A DNA stretch of 64,000 bases from Diadema setosum (taxonomy: Eukaryota > Echinodermata > Echinoidea > Diadematoida > Diadematidae), in contig CM067076.1 of assembly GCA_033980235.1 (NCBI GenBank), positions 31,985,383 through 32,049,382 of the forward strand, read 5' to 3'. The notes beneath the pieces are model-generated. The model did not search any database. It had not been told where the DNA came from and saw nothing but the letters and a program-made list of their open reading frames with translations. This document shows, one piece after another, positions 54,961 to 64,000 of this stretch (positions are counted from its first letter, which is position 1; each line of letters begins with the position of its first letter). The translations under genes were made by a program, and so were the position numbers.

Positions 54961-55642
54961 GGCTTTAGATAGAATATGCGAAGCCGACGTTTTAGACGAC
55001 AATTGCGTTGGCCGTTCTCTCTTCCTTCGTCGTGTTGCAAAGTAGTCCTACATAGCTTTAGGATACGCGAGGACACAACCTATGCAAAGTAAAATGGCGC
55101 CCCCTTTAATGGGATCATTGCATCAAGCCTACACGTGTAGGTCCATGCATCAAGTAGCTCTTTACAGACTCTGGTGTCGATTTTTTGTTTTTCTAGGCAA
55201 ACGTGCGCATGTGCAGAACACTTTTTTTTCCGCGTCCCGAAAATCTAAAGCTCCATAACAACAAAGAAAGACGGCGAGCGCATCACACAGAGTACCAGAC
55301 AAAGAGCTATAGGTTCTATCAGATAAACCAGGGGTCTGTTTCATGAACAGAACAGTCTTATGAGAGACTTTTCGCTCATAAAACACACTTATGAGAGACT
55401 TCATGAAATGGATTTTACTTCTCTTTGAAAGTCTCTCATATTATGAGCAACTTTGGCCATTCTCAGATTTTACGTAAAGATTTTTATTTGATGACTCTCT
55501 GAAATACGAAACCCAGTTCTCAAAAGGGTAGATCAAACAATCTCTTTAATTGGTGTAGACGCATTAAAGGAATGACATAGTTCTGGCATGGATGGAAATT
55601 CAGGCTATCATAGAAGTCACTTATATAAAAGAGTAATTATGG

Positions 55643-56025
55643 GTGTGTACAGTTCTGGTCGAGGTGTAGATTTAGCTTTTAACATTTTGCGAGATATTCA
55701 GAAACCACTCTATGAGATGTCAAAGAGCATGCAGTTCTAAGGGGTATCAAAAGTTTATTCGATGAAAATCGGTTTTGAAATGGCTGAGATATGCAAAAAC
55801 AAGGTGAAACAAAGAGATCCTAATAAAGTTGGGGCATGTCGCCTTTTATTATTAGCACTTTTTTGGATATCTCAGCCATTTGAAAACCAATTTTCATCAA
55901 ACAAACGTTGAATCCTTCTTAAAATTACATGTTCTTTCATATTTCATAAGAGGTTTTTCATTATTTCACTTAGGAATGTTCAAAACATGAATCCCTACCT
56001 CAACCAGTACTGTACAGTCCCTTTA
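55643..56025. mobile_element. Hairpin MITE, copy 3, with a partial copy at 56035-56150
   Basis: TACAGTTCTGGTCGAGGTG.. at the left and CTACCTCAACCAGTACTGTA at the right. The inner arms match 47622-48022. The adjacent fragment has TTGATAAAAATCGGGTTTAA. Confidence 0.7.
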
Positions 56026-56740
56026 AAGAGCATAATAATGATTCTAACAGCGATTAAAATTTATTTGATAAAAATCGGGTTTAAAATGGCTGAGATAAAA
56101 ACAAATTAAAACAAAGTGGTCCTGATGAAAGGTAGGTCCCACTTTTTGGAACTAATTCTAGACGATTGCGTGAATAGCGCATCCTCTAGGACTACACCTG
56201 GCCAATTCAATTTATTACAGAGTATTGTAGGTCTTTGATTGATTCCTGAACGAAATGGAAGGCTTCTAACAGTGAAAACTGAAATTTTGTTGATTTGTAA
56301 AACAGGAGAAATTAGATGGAATATAAATGTCCTGATAATTAATGTTCATCGAACATAAACTTGAACTTAAAAATAGGTAATTATATACCAACCTGAGTTG
56401 CCTGACGATTCGGTTTCCAAAAGAAATTCAATTTCTAATTGCCATTCTTCTTCAGAGGGCTACGATGGTGATATCCTGGGCCAGATCCTCACGATAGCTT
56501 ACACAAGGGCAGAGATCGAAGTGTCCTTCCACGATTTTATATACACTTTCCCAACGCACGAAAGATCGAGCAGCATATAAAACCAGCTAGGGATGTGAGA
56601 GGCAACCAAGAAGGTACTAATGGCGACGCTAGATCCAATTCTACGCTGTGATGATAAGTACGGATGGACTGGGGCACAAAGGAAACAGCATGGTCAGAGG
56701 GGAGATCCTTTCATAATATCGGATAGTATGACGTCATACC

Positions 56741-57218
56741 TTGGTACTTTGTCGTGGTTCTTCCGTGCCACTCTTTCCTCAAGATAAAGAAGCATGTGGA
56801 CCCCACATGCATGCCCTCATAGGCAAAGAGGAAGAAGAGACCATTGTACACTTTGTTGCTACCTGCCGTCGCACCACTGGAATCCGCGGCAAGACTTTAT
56901 CAAACAGAACAGAAAGTGTATGCTGGTTCCTTCTCCTTCCAATGACTATTGCGCCCAGTCTGCGCTCCAGTTTACTTACGCCACACTTTTACCATAATTA
57001 TGACCCTAACCTCCCACAGTCTGTCAATGACAAAATCCTGCGATGTTCCCTCCACTTTATACTCAAACTCCATATTAACCGACTGAACACCAATCTATCC
57101 AACTCTGCCCCCTATCACCTACAAAGGAAGGTGCCTAAGCCTGAATTACTTACCTCTCTGCGATCCACTCTCGTAAATCTTCGACATGTAAACGGAGGGA
57201 GGAAAAGAAGAAGAAATA

Positions 57219-57251
<33 letters not shown>

Positions 57252-57290
57252 AAAGAACAAGAACAAGAACAAGAAGAATTGAGAAGATGG
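56741..57290 (+). pseudogene. LINE 3' remnant with (GAA)n tail
   Basis: CGPHMHALIGKEEEETIVHF, VATCRRTTGIRGK has the E.ET..H....C end of many LINE ORF2 proteins. It then decays and ends in about 90 bp of GAA/AAG units (57195-57290), like the tail of the LINE at 25250. The Arg/Lys-run frame across the tail is an artefact. Confidence 0.5.
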
Positions 57291-57299
57291 GAGCTTACC

Positions 57300-58440
57300 T
57301 CTGGTCTTCGCAGGAGCCCGGCTGACCAATATACAACACTTGCCTTTACTCTGGCTGCAATGCGGCTACACTGAAGGAATACAAGACGGGCAGACAATTT
57401 TATGAGCGGATATTGGTGTAGAACCATAAGTACAAGAGAGGGGGGGGGGGTCAATAGCGTTGGGTTACTCGCAGGATCAAAAGGCCAGAACTGCTCTATT
57501 GTTACAATAATCTGAAGAGAACACGCCAACCCCGCCTGACGCATTGAACAATTTTGCTACTAGACCGAGAGTCATTTTACGCGGTCCATGATTACGTAAC
57601 CACGAATAGGCCTACGAATTCTTTTGATCTAACGACCATCATTTACCTAGAAATGTATAAATATATGGACCTTGACCCCCATGGTAACAAAAAAACAAAT
57701 TATTGTATCCCTTATAAATCTTGATGGCGTTCCCAGTATACATGCAGGGCTGTATCCTGTTTATCAAACGAGCACAACGATTGCAATCATGCGTGCGTAA
57801 TACCAGTATTCTGAGATTAAAATTAAAAGAAAACAAATATTTACAACAAGATATTGTAGATGCTAGCTTCAAACAAAAAATTCTTAGTTTTCAATTGATG
57901 ACCACTTACGACACACACACACAAACGCGCAAACACATAAGAATAATTATTTGCTTGCCTGCTTGCTTGTTTTTTTTTTATGATTATCATTTTTACGCTC
58001 CGACAGTTTGGTGTACTGCTTGCAAACCTTGGATTAACAGGGTGTTTTTTTTTTTCCAGAGATCTAGATGAGCACCGCGCCACTCCTCTCTATATAATAC
58101 TCATCTATTCCCTTGAACAGCAAAATCCAATGTATGACCATGGATCCTCCGTAGGGTCCATGCCATAACTGAAAGCAAGATAATGCTATAACAGCGAGTA
58201 TGCACGAAAGAGCTAAAAGATTCAAACTGTGATGCTAGTGATCGAGAACCATGAGACTGTGGTATCTGCCACCCAACGTGACTTTGATATCTGCCACCCT
58301 ACGTGACTTTTAGTGAGTCATTACCGCCGCAAAGTTTCGAGTAGAGGTGCGATCGATTTAAACCTTTCCATGCAGAATAGGATATAGAGCTAACTTTAAT
58401 GGGTCTAATTATTCTCTCCCTTTAAGCGTTGCATTATAAA
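57300..58440. other. Intergenic sequence, nothing recognised
   Basis: Contains a G-run at 57438-57449 and a short direct repeat of TTTGATATCTGCCACCC at about 58262-58305. No gene supported. Confidence 0.35.
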
Positions 58441-58447
58441 CCTTTCT

Positions 58448-58852
58448 CTACAGGTCGCACACACAGCTTGCTTGTTTACGTGTACACCCGACCAACGAGC
58501 ACGGCAGATAAGGACAAATGACTGCCAGGAAACCAGAGCGCCAAACGTTAGTTACTTCCCTGATTTTATGTGCTACAGTGTACTGGTGATGATGTATCTC
58601 CACTTTGTCTAGCATTCTGCGGTCAGCAGTTCCTCCGTAGTCTTCCTTCAGTAACCTAGCTATGACAGTGGCTTTCAAAGCTAAATGTAGTTTCCAAACA
58701 TCTATACTCTCCACACGAATGGATTCCATTACCTTTCGCGAAGCTAACGAAAAACAAAAACAAAAACAGAAATGGAGATTTAGAGAGCGAGTGTGCAAAC
58801 TATATGGTAAGTTATAAGGCGATGACATCAATTCACTCATTTGAATATTCAT
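58448..58852 (-). other. Unassigned open frame, 134 codons, possible exon
   Basis: The second half, from SRKVMESIRVESIDVWKLHL through KEDYGGTADRRMLDKVEIHH, looks protein-like. It follows a good acceptor (GTTTTTCGTTAG|CTTCGCG, AG at about 58752) and ends at a stop at 58448. I recognise no family. It could be a terminal exon of an unseen gene or chance. Confidence 0.2.
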
Positions 58853-58952
58853 AAAAATTTGCGATAATCATATTCTTTTATCTTCTATGACTTTTATCCA
58901 GTATAGTATTATCATACATGGTAGCAGACTAATACGGTCTAAGAATTAAAAT

Positions 58953-60950
58953 ATTAATAAAAAATGCCGAGATCACAGTATCATCCCTCCTGGTCTACAG
59001 CTGAAATCAACCATACAAACTCCACGTGCTCGACGTATTCTTCACCAAGCCGGCCTCTCCCTCACCAGAGAACGCATAGCCCACACTCGACAAGAACTTC
59101 ACACAATCGATCAACAAATCAACACCTCACAAACACACTTGTCACAAACACTACATCCTGCTGACCTCCAGAAAAAACAGACCTTCAACTCTCACACAGC
59201 AAGGACCACATTTCTTCGCACCAGAGAGAAGCAGATACGGAAGTTCAACACACTACATAACAGCCACACCCATACATACACACGAGACAAGCCGCCCGCC
59301 GCCCGTAACACCGTTGTCAATTTAAGCCAGCACAATCTCACACAAGACGAACACAACGTGTTATCCCTTGGGCTTAACTTCGCAACACCACCCAAGAAGA
59401 TTCCTTTCACAGAAATCATACAACAAACGGAACCCAAGCTCAGATACCTGAACAAAGCCGCAGCCGACAACATTCGACTCCTTGTTACTCAAGCTCTCTC
59501 CACAGCCAAGCCACCGCAGCCCAACCTCAACAAAGAAGAACGAACAGCGGTGAAGACTCTACAAAGCAACGCATCCATCCATATCATTCAAGCAGACAAA
59601 GGCAACGCCACGGTCGTCATGGACAAAACACAATACGAACAAAAGATACAAGACATCCTTCACACCCCAACATACACCGAACTGAAACGTGACCCGACTC
59701 CTGCCACCGAGAGGAAACTCAACGCCAAGCTCCTCGAACTTCATCGATCTAATGCCCTTCCTCAACAGCTTTATTTCAGACTCCGTGCCTCCTCCAGCAG
59801 ATGTCCCATCCTCTTCGGGCAACCCAAAATTCACAAGCCATCAGTCCCTCTCCGCCCCAACATTTCTACACGAGGTTCCCCTTGCTACGAAACAGCCAAA
59901 CACCTGTCAGACATTCTACAGCCACTCGTTGGCAACACAGAACACCACATTAACAATTCCAAACACTTCATTGACATTCTCTCTCAAACTACTATCAAAC
60001 CTACAGACACCCTCGTCAGCTTTGATGTAGAATCACTCTTCACCAGCGTTCCTGTCAACGAAGCCTGTGACATCATCAAACAACGTCTCACCGATGACCC
60101 TTCTCTTTCTTCCAGAACACAACTCACACCACAACAGATACACGACCTCCTCCTCACATGTCTCAATTCTACCTCCTTCCGATGGAGGGACACACACTAC
60201 AAACAGCAACAAGGCGCAGCCATGGGCTCCCCCCTCTCACCGATCATTGCCAACATTTACATGGAACATTTCGAAAGTCACGCACTAGCCACGGCACAGC
60301 ACAAACCTTCACTCTGGCTCCGGTATGTCGACGACATCTTCACCATCTGGCCACACCAAGCAGATCAACTGGACGACTTCCTCACACACCTCAACGAACA
60401 ACATTCCAACATCTCATTCACAGTGGAAACGGAACACAATCATTCTCTCCCCTTCCTCGATGTTCTCGTCACAAAAACCAACTCTGGCACTTTCTCTCAC
60501 CAGGTCTACCGCAAACCCACTCACACTGACAGATATCTTCACTACCGCTCCTTCCATCATCCAGCAGTCCGCCAATCAGTACCGAACGCTCTCGTCCGAC
60601 GTGCTCATCAAATCAGCGACAAAGAACATCTTCGACAAGAACTCGAACATATCACAGACACACTCACCACTATCAACCAATACCCCAAGCACAAAATCAA
60701 CACTCAAGCACCTTCTCATCCCAACCAAGCAGGCAAGGAACAGCCCATCACAACTGTAAATCTTCCCTACCTCAGCGCCACCTCGCACAAACTACAACGC
60801 ATCTTCAAGTCCGCCAACATCCAGGTCCGTCATACATCTTCCAACAAACTTCACAATTCATTGCACTCACACAAAGACAAGCACCCTAAAACACAAACAA
60901 CCAGGTGTCTACCGTATCCCATGCGAATGCGGCAAAGTCTACATAGGTGA
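58953..60950 (+). CDS. Penelope-like reverse transcriptase
   Basis: The frame is open from a TAA at about 58935 and has no early ATG. N-terminal region: RARRILHQAGLSLTRERIAH, then the PLE-typical ADKGNATVVMDKTQYEQKIQ and LFGQPKIHKPSVPLRP. RT motifs in order: STRGSPCYETAKHL, VSFDVESLFTSVPV (motif A Asp), GAAMGSPLSPIIANIYME (motif B), LRYVDDIFTIW (motif C, YVDD), LPFLDVLV, and VYRKPTHTDRYLHYRSFHHP. The SFDV...YVDD spacing and the KPTHTDRYL block are those of PLEs, relatives of telomerase RT. All catalytic Asp are present. After about 60885 the frame runs into meaningless sequence because of a frameshift. Confidence 0.88.
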   Translation: MNKKCRDHSIIPPGLQLKSTIQTPRARRILHQAGLSLTRERIAHTRQELHTIDQQINTSQTHLSQTLHPADLQKKQTFNSHTARTTFLRTREKQIRKFNTLHNSHTHTYTRDKPPAARNTVVNLSQHNLTQDEHNVLSLGLNFATPPKKIPFTEIIQQTEPKLRYLNKAAADNIRLLVTQALSTAKPPQPNLNKEERTAVKTLQSNASIHIIQADKGNATVVMDKTQYEQKIQDILHTPTYTELKRDPTPATERKLNAKLLELHRSNALPQQLYFRLRASSSRCPILFGQPKIHKPSVPLRPNISTRGSPCYETAKHLSDILQPLVGNTEHHINNSKHFIDILSQTTIKPTDTLVSFDVESLFTSVPVNEACDIIKQRLTDDPSLSSRTQLTPQQIHDLLLTCLNSTSFRWRDTHYKQQQGAAMGSPLSPIIANIYMEHFESHALATAQHKPSLWLRYVDDIFTIWPHQADQLDDFLTHLNEQHSNISFTVETEHNHSLPFLDVLVTKTNSGTFSHQVYRKPTHTDRYLHYRSFHHPAVRQSVPNALVRRAHQISDKEHLRQELEHITDTLTTINQYPKHKINTQAPSHPNQAGKEQPITTVNLPYLSATSHKLQRIFKSANIQVRHTSSNKLHNSLHSHKDKHPKTQTTRCLPYPMRMRQSLHR

Positions 60951-61716
60951 AACAGGGAGATCGCTAGAGACCAGACTGAAAGAACACAAAACATGCTACA
61001 GACGTTCGGAATGGGAAAAGTCAGCCATCGTGAAACACGCTCAACAGTCGGAACATCGCATCAACTGGGAAGACAGCCAACTCATCACATCCATCAAAAA
61101 CTGGAACACACGACGCATCAGAGAAGCCATAGAAATTCACACACACGACACTGTTACACAGGATACTGGACTCCAAATCAACAACATCTGGCTTCCTCTC
61201 ATCAACAAACAATCAAACAGCAACAATGCAACAACAACACACTCTCTCCACAGCACATTCCCCCTTCTACTTCTTCCTCTCATATCTCTTCCCCCACCTC
61301 TTCACAACAGCGCCCACGACGTCAACCGCGCCTTCCACTCACGACCACACCCATCGCTGGTTCCAGAAGACGCCCTCACCGACACAATTCATCCACACCA
61401 CCGGCGTCCACCCCATCTACTAACCCGGACTCCAACCTCCGGCCACGACCTACTAACAGCCAAGTTCGCCCTCACAGATGTACTCCGCCATCAACACACT
61501 CCAAGAACAATAGAACGCATCAACGACCGCAACACTCCACCAACAGCCGACGCTCAGCCCGCCTGCGAGCCCGCCTCGACCGACCTCTTCCATCTAGGTC
61601 CGCATTCTCCATACATAGCCCGCCTCTTCTCCGATCACGCTTCACTTCTGACGAAGGACAGTCAACCTGCCCGAAACGTCAAGTTCCTCGGTTCTCCTAG
61701 TTATTCTTATAACTAG
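60880..61716 (+). CDS. GIY-YIG endonuclease domain of the Penelope-like element (+1 frame)
   Basis: In the +1 frame relative to the RT, KQPGVYRIPCECGKVYIGET, then GRSLETRLKEHKTCYR is a clear GIY-YIG nuclease start (here GVY and VYIG, with the catalytic Arg in ETRLKEH). It continues with SAIVKHAQQSEHRINWEDSQ, the conserved AxH..xxHxI.W block, and REAIEIHTHD. The C-terminal part after NNIWLPLI is Pro/His/Thr-rich. In intact elements this is fused to the RT; the one-base shift makes this copy defective. Confidence 0.85.
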   Translation, partial: STLKHKQPGVYRIPCECGKVYIGETGRSLETRLKEHKTCYRRSEWEKSAIVKHAQQSEHRINWEDSQLITSIKNWNTRRIREAIEIHTHDTVTQDTGLQINNIWLPLINKQSNSNNATTTHSLHSTFPLLLLPLISLPPPLHNSAHDVNRAFHSRPHPSLVPEDALTDTIHPHHRRPPHLLTRTPTSGHDLLTAKFALTDVLRHQHTPRTIERINDRNTPPTADAQPACEPASTDLFHLGPHSPYIARLFSDHASLLTKDSQPARNVKFLGSPSYSYN

Positions 61717-61719
61717 ACT

Positions 61720-62810
61720 TCTTGCTCTACTTTCACTAGCGCCTTTACTCAGTGTTTCATTTCTCTTTCCTCTCTCTCTCTCTCTCTTACACTTTTGTCT
61801 GTTTCTACACTACTTATCTTTTCTTTTCTTTTCTGTTCTCTTCTTTCTTCTTTTTCTTTTTATTTATTCCTTCCATACAACCCAACGGTCCTTTTCAGGA
61901 CCACTAGTTTTAATTTACACATTTCTTTACAGGTTATTTCTCTTGTCTTCTCTCCTAAGGTCAACACTTTAACTTTATTTTAATTTCTTATATTTTTTGC
62001 ATTTCTCCCACAGGAACCTTTTCAGGATTTAACTGTCATCAATTTCCTCTCCAATTTTTTTTTTCTTCTCCTCAGCAGCATTTAATTCTAGGATCCACAC
62101 TAGCTGTTCGCCGACTTCGTTCTCCTCTTGGTTTCATGAATCTTCACTGCTCTCCCCTATCTCCATGATTCTCCAGCATTCAACTCCTTCCTCTTCCCCT
62201 CTATTTCATCTTTCCCCTTCTAACGATGTCCGAACATCTTACTTGATTCTCACACTATTCTTCCTTACCACTCTCTGTGTTCCTTTCTCTACTGTCTCCA
62301 CTAGTGCAACTTCAACTTCTAGCCCATTACTGTCTCCCACTCTTCACTTTTTGCCCTCCTCACAACCCCCATATGTCGCTTCCCTCTTCGTTTCTCCTCA
62401 TAGGCTCTTCTGCCAAACAACGATCCGGTTAAGGACTACATACACATGGTGTCACCGCAAATCTTTCTTCCTAAAATACATCTTCTTACCAATCTTTATC
62501 TGTAGACGTAAGTTCCACTTTGACCTCCCAATAATAACTATCGCTCATTATCACTACCACAGATCATTAAATGGCTGTGTTGTCAGTCAAAATATAGCCA
62601 TCATCATCATTGCTTTTGCTCATTATCATCATTATTTTCACTATTATCATCATAATAACTATGATTGATACTACCACTGCTGCTGCTTCTGCTTCTGCTA
62701 CTACTACTGCCGGTACTACTCTTTTCTTTATAATCATTATTTTTTATCATCAATATCACTGTATACCATGATCTTCTGATGGATTTGGACCTATACAGAG
62801 TATTCTTCCG
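61720..62810. other. Pyrimidine-rich 3' flank of the Penelope-like element
   Basis: Long T/C-rich DNA (TCTCTCTCTC at about 61770-61786, TTCTTTTCTTTTC runs), then TATCAT/ACTACT simple stretches at 62600-62720. No coding frame beyond low-complexity Ser/Phe/Leu reads. Confidence 0.5.
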
Positions 62811-62814
62811 GACA

Positions 62815-63190
62815 TATTGGAGGTATTGTTAACCACTGGGAGCAGTGATTTGAAAAAAAAAAAATATCGAATTATCACATTTGATGCCTTCCCTTGTGTA
62901 CTAAAGTTGTATCACAAAACATCCTACCATATTTAAAGATTTCTCAATAAAGCCTAAAATATAAAAGGAGATAAACTTATTAAACCATTATACTGTAGAT
63001 GGTTTATTCTACAAACAATTGTATATAACTATTGTTCACGTTTTGTATATCTAACAATACTTAACTTTGATTATACTGGTTACCAATTTTATATTGGTTG
63101 TTTCTATCCTTAACTCACGTTTTAGAACTATTTTGAAGCACTGAAGCTATGCTTTTGTTTAATCTGCAAAATGGTAAATAATACATTCAA
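62815..63190 (+). mobile_element. MITE with TTAAAGGTATAATTTACC end, copy 4
   Basis: Same orientation as 35552-35910. GGGAGCAGTGATTTGAA, TCACATTTGATGCCT, ATAAAGCCTAAAATATAAA, ACTATTGTTCACGTTTTGTA, GGTTGTTTCTATCCTTAACT. The ends are decayed. Confidence 0.65.
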
Positions 63191-63415
63191 ATGTACACCG
63201 CATCCACGCAAAATACTGGGATTGTGCATTATTGTCATCATCGGATGCCAACACTTCCATCCGATTTACATTTGTGAAACCATCAATGGGTAGCAAATCT
63301 TTTCCATGATCAAAGTACAGCTGCGTCAACACAGTTCAGCAGCTTGACACGGACGGCTAATGTTACTGGCAAAACGTTTTAGAATGCTGCCCTCTTCTGT
63401 TTAAATACCCCCTAA

Positions 63416-63444
63416 AACACACACAAACACACACACACACACAC

Positions 63445-63500
<56 letters not shown>
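63416..63500. repeat. (CA)n microsatellite
   Basis: About 80 bp of AC units with a few interruptions. Confidence 0.95.
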
Positions 63501-63503
<3 letters not shown>

Positions 63504-63573
63504 AACACATCAAACAAAAACAAAAAACATCCCGTCAAGCCACAATGCTTATTCGTGTCATGTTTTATTGCAG

Positions 63574-63695
63574 AGAATGTTAGGTAAATCTTATAGTAGT
63601 GTTCTCTTGATGAAAAAGATGGAAATAACAGCGTCGGGATTTCAGTCAAACGAAGACGACAAAGTTCCGTCAGCAGCAGCAGAAACTCACGCATT
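63574..63695 (+). other. Possible exon at the right edge
   Basis: After a plausible acceptor (CATGTTTTATTGCAG, ending 63573) a frame reads NVR-like or, in the ATG frame, MLGKSYSSVLLMKKMEITAS, GFQSNEDDKVPSAAAET. The composition is protein-like, but no convincing donor follows and I recognise no family. Confidence 0.2.
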
Positions 63696-64000
63696 TTCAT
63701 TTTTGTGTTGTCGGATATTTGAATTTGTATTCACAACAAGGGCTATACGTAACAGTTATACATGAATGAAAGAAAAAAAAAACACACACAGGCATACAAC
63801 TTTCCTGGGTGTTTCCTAATCTATGGTTCTCTATGACCAAGGCATGAATGCAATTTGTGACGTCACCAGGGCATTAGCACACTGCGTATTATCCCAGTAA
63901 TTTGACAAAGAAAGGTGATTTTTGTCAGTGTTTTTGTTTTGAGATTTTTCTTCTTTTTTTTCCCCTTTCTTATTTGTTTGCCCGACAAGTATGAATTATG

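Larger units (their letters stand above)
58953..61716 (+). mobile_element. Penelope-like element (RT plus GIY-YIG), nearly intact
   Basis: One long coding region with RT and a downstream GIY-YIG endonuclease, broken by a single frameshift near 60880-60900. GC-rich coding DNA in AT-rich surroundings. I could not define the element's terminal repeats. The 5' edge lies within about 30 bp of the first open codon and may be a truncation. It is followed by a pyrimidine-rich tail. Confidence 0.85.

Noticed and set aside
56741..57325. 194-codon plus-strand ORF ending in an Arg/Lys-rich tail as a nuclear protein gene
   Set aside because: The basic tail is a (GAA)n microsatellite and the upstream part looks like a LINE C-terminus; better explained as a LINE remnant.
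59559..60288. Several 70-120 codon ORFs on both strands inside 59.2-60.8 kb
   Set aside because: Shadows of the GC-rich RT frame of the Penelope-like element.
60993..61700. 235-codon His/Thr/Pro-rich ORF next to the Penelope-like element as a separate gene
   Set aside because: It is the alternate frame of the GIY-YIG domain. The frame with VYIGETGR and HAQQSEHRINW is the real one.

Overview
The window is animal nuclear DNA: an AT-rich background with long introns, many microsatellites, poly-G/poly-C runs and dense transposon debris. Deuterostome-like gene structure, a Penelope-like element, a Rex1/CR1-type LINE and the general repeat style suggest a marine invertebrate, possibly an echinoderm. 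This is inference; no diagnostic marker gene is present.

The dominant gene is one minus-strand TRPA-type cation channel, from the ATG at 54295 to the TAA at 15105. I rebuilt it as 24 coding exons. All 23 introns are GT-AG, all exon phases match, and the total is 3828 nt (1275 residues plus stop). One 74-nt exon (50836-50909) has no start codon of its own and was found only by demanding phase continuity inside an ankyrin repeat. The protein has a Ser/Asp-rich, Arg-rich N-terminus, a long ankyrin domain carrying an unexpected DxDxDG calcium-loop-like insert, six membrane segments, a pore with a GEID motif where vertebrate TRPA1 has GD, and a C-terminal coiled coil.

A second minus-strand gene enters from the left edge. 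Its start exon (1825-1919) encodes a hydrophobic anchor. It splices in phase to a long exon (1-589) that is open across all its codons and carries an FFAT-like VAP-binding motif. The gene continues beyond position 1.

The rest is mobile DNA. From 2 to 14 kb there are foldback elements, a piggyBac-like TTAA element and a 6.3-kb giant palindrome (5451-11743) whose two arms each hold a decayed copy of one gene. The TRPA introns hold nested hairpin elements, several MITE families present in two to four copies each, LINE fragments (a 405-codon RT remnant at 25387-26604; RTE-like at 38.2-39.0 kb; L1/Tx1-like 3' ends), a second TTAA element and a tandem array with a period of about 170 bp (48.4-49.7 kb). 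Right of TRPA lie a SINE pair, a LINE remnant and a nearly intact Penelope-like element with RT and GIY-YIG domains (58.95-61.72 kb, plus strand), followed by pyrimidine-rich and (CA)n DNA.

Exon boundaries are from reading alone. Repeat-family names rest on motifs, termini and target-site duplications, not on database searches.
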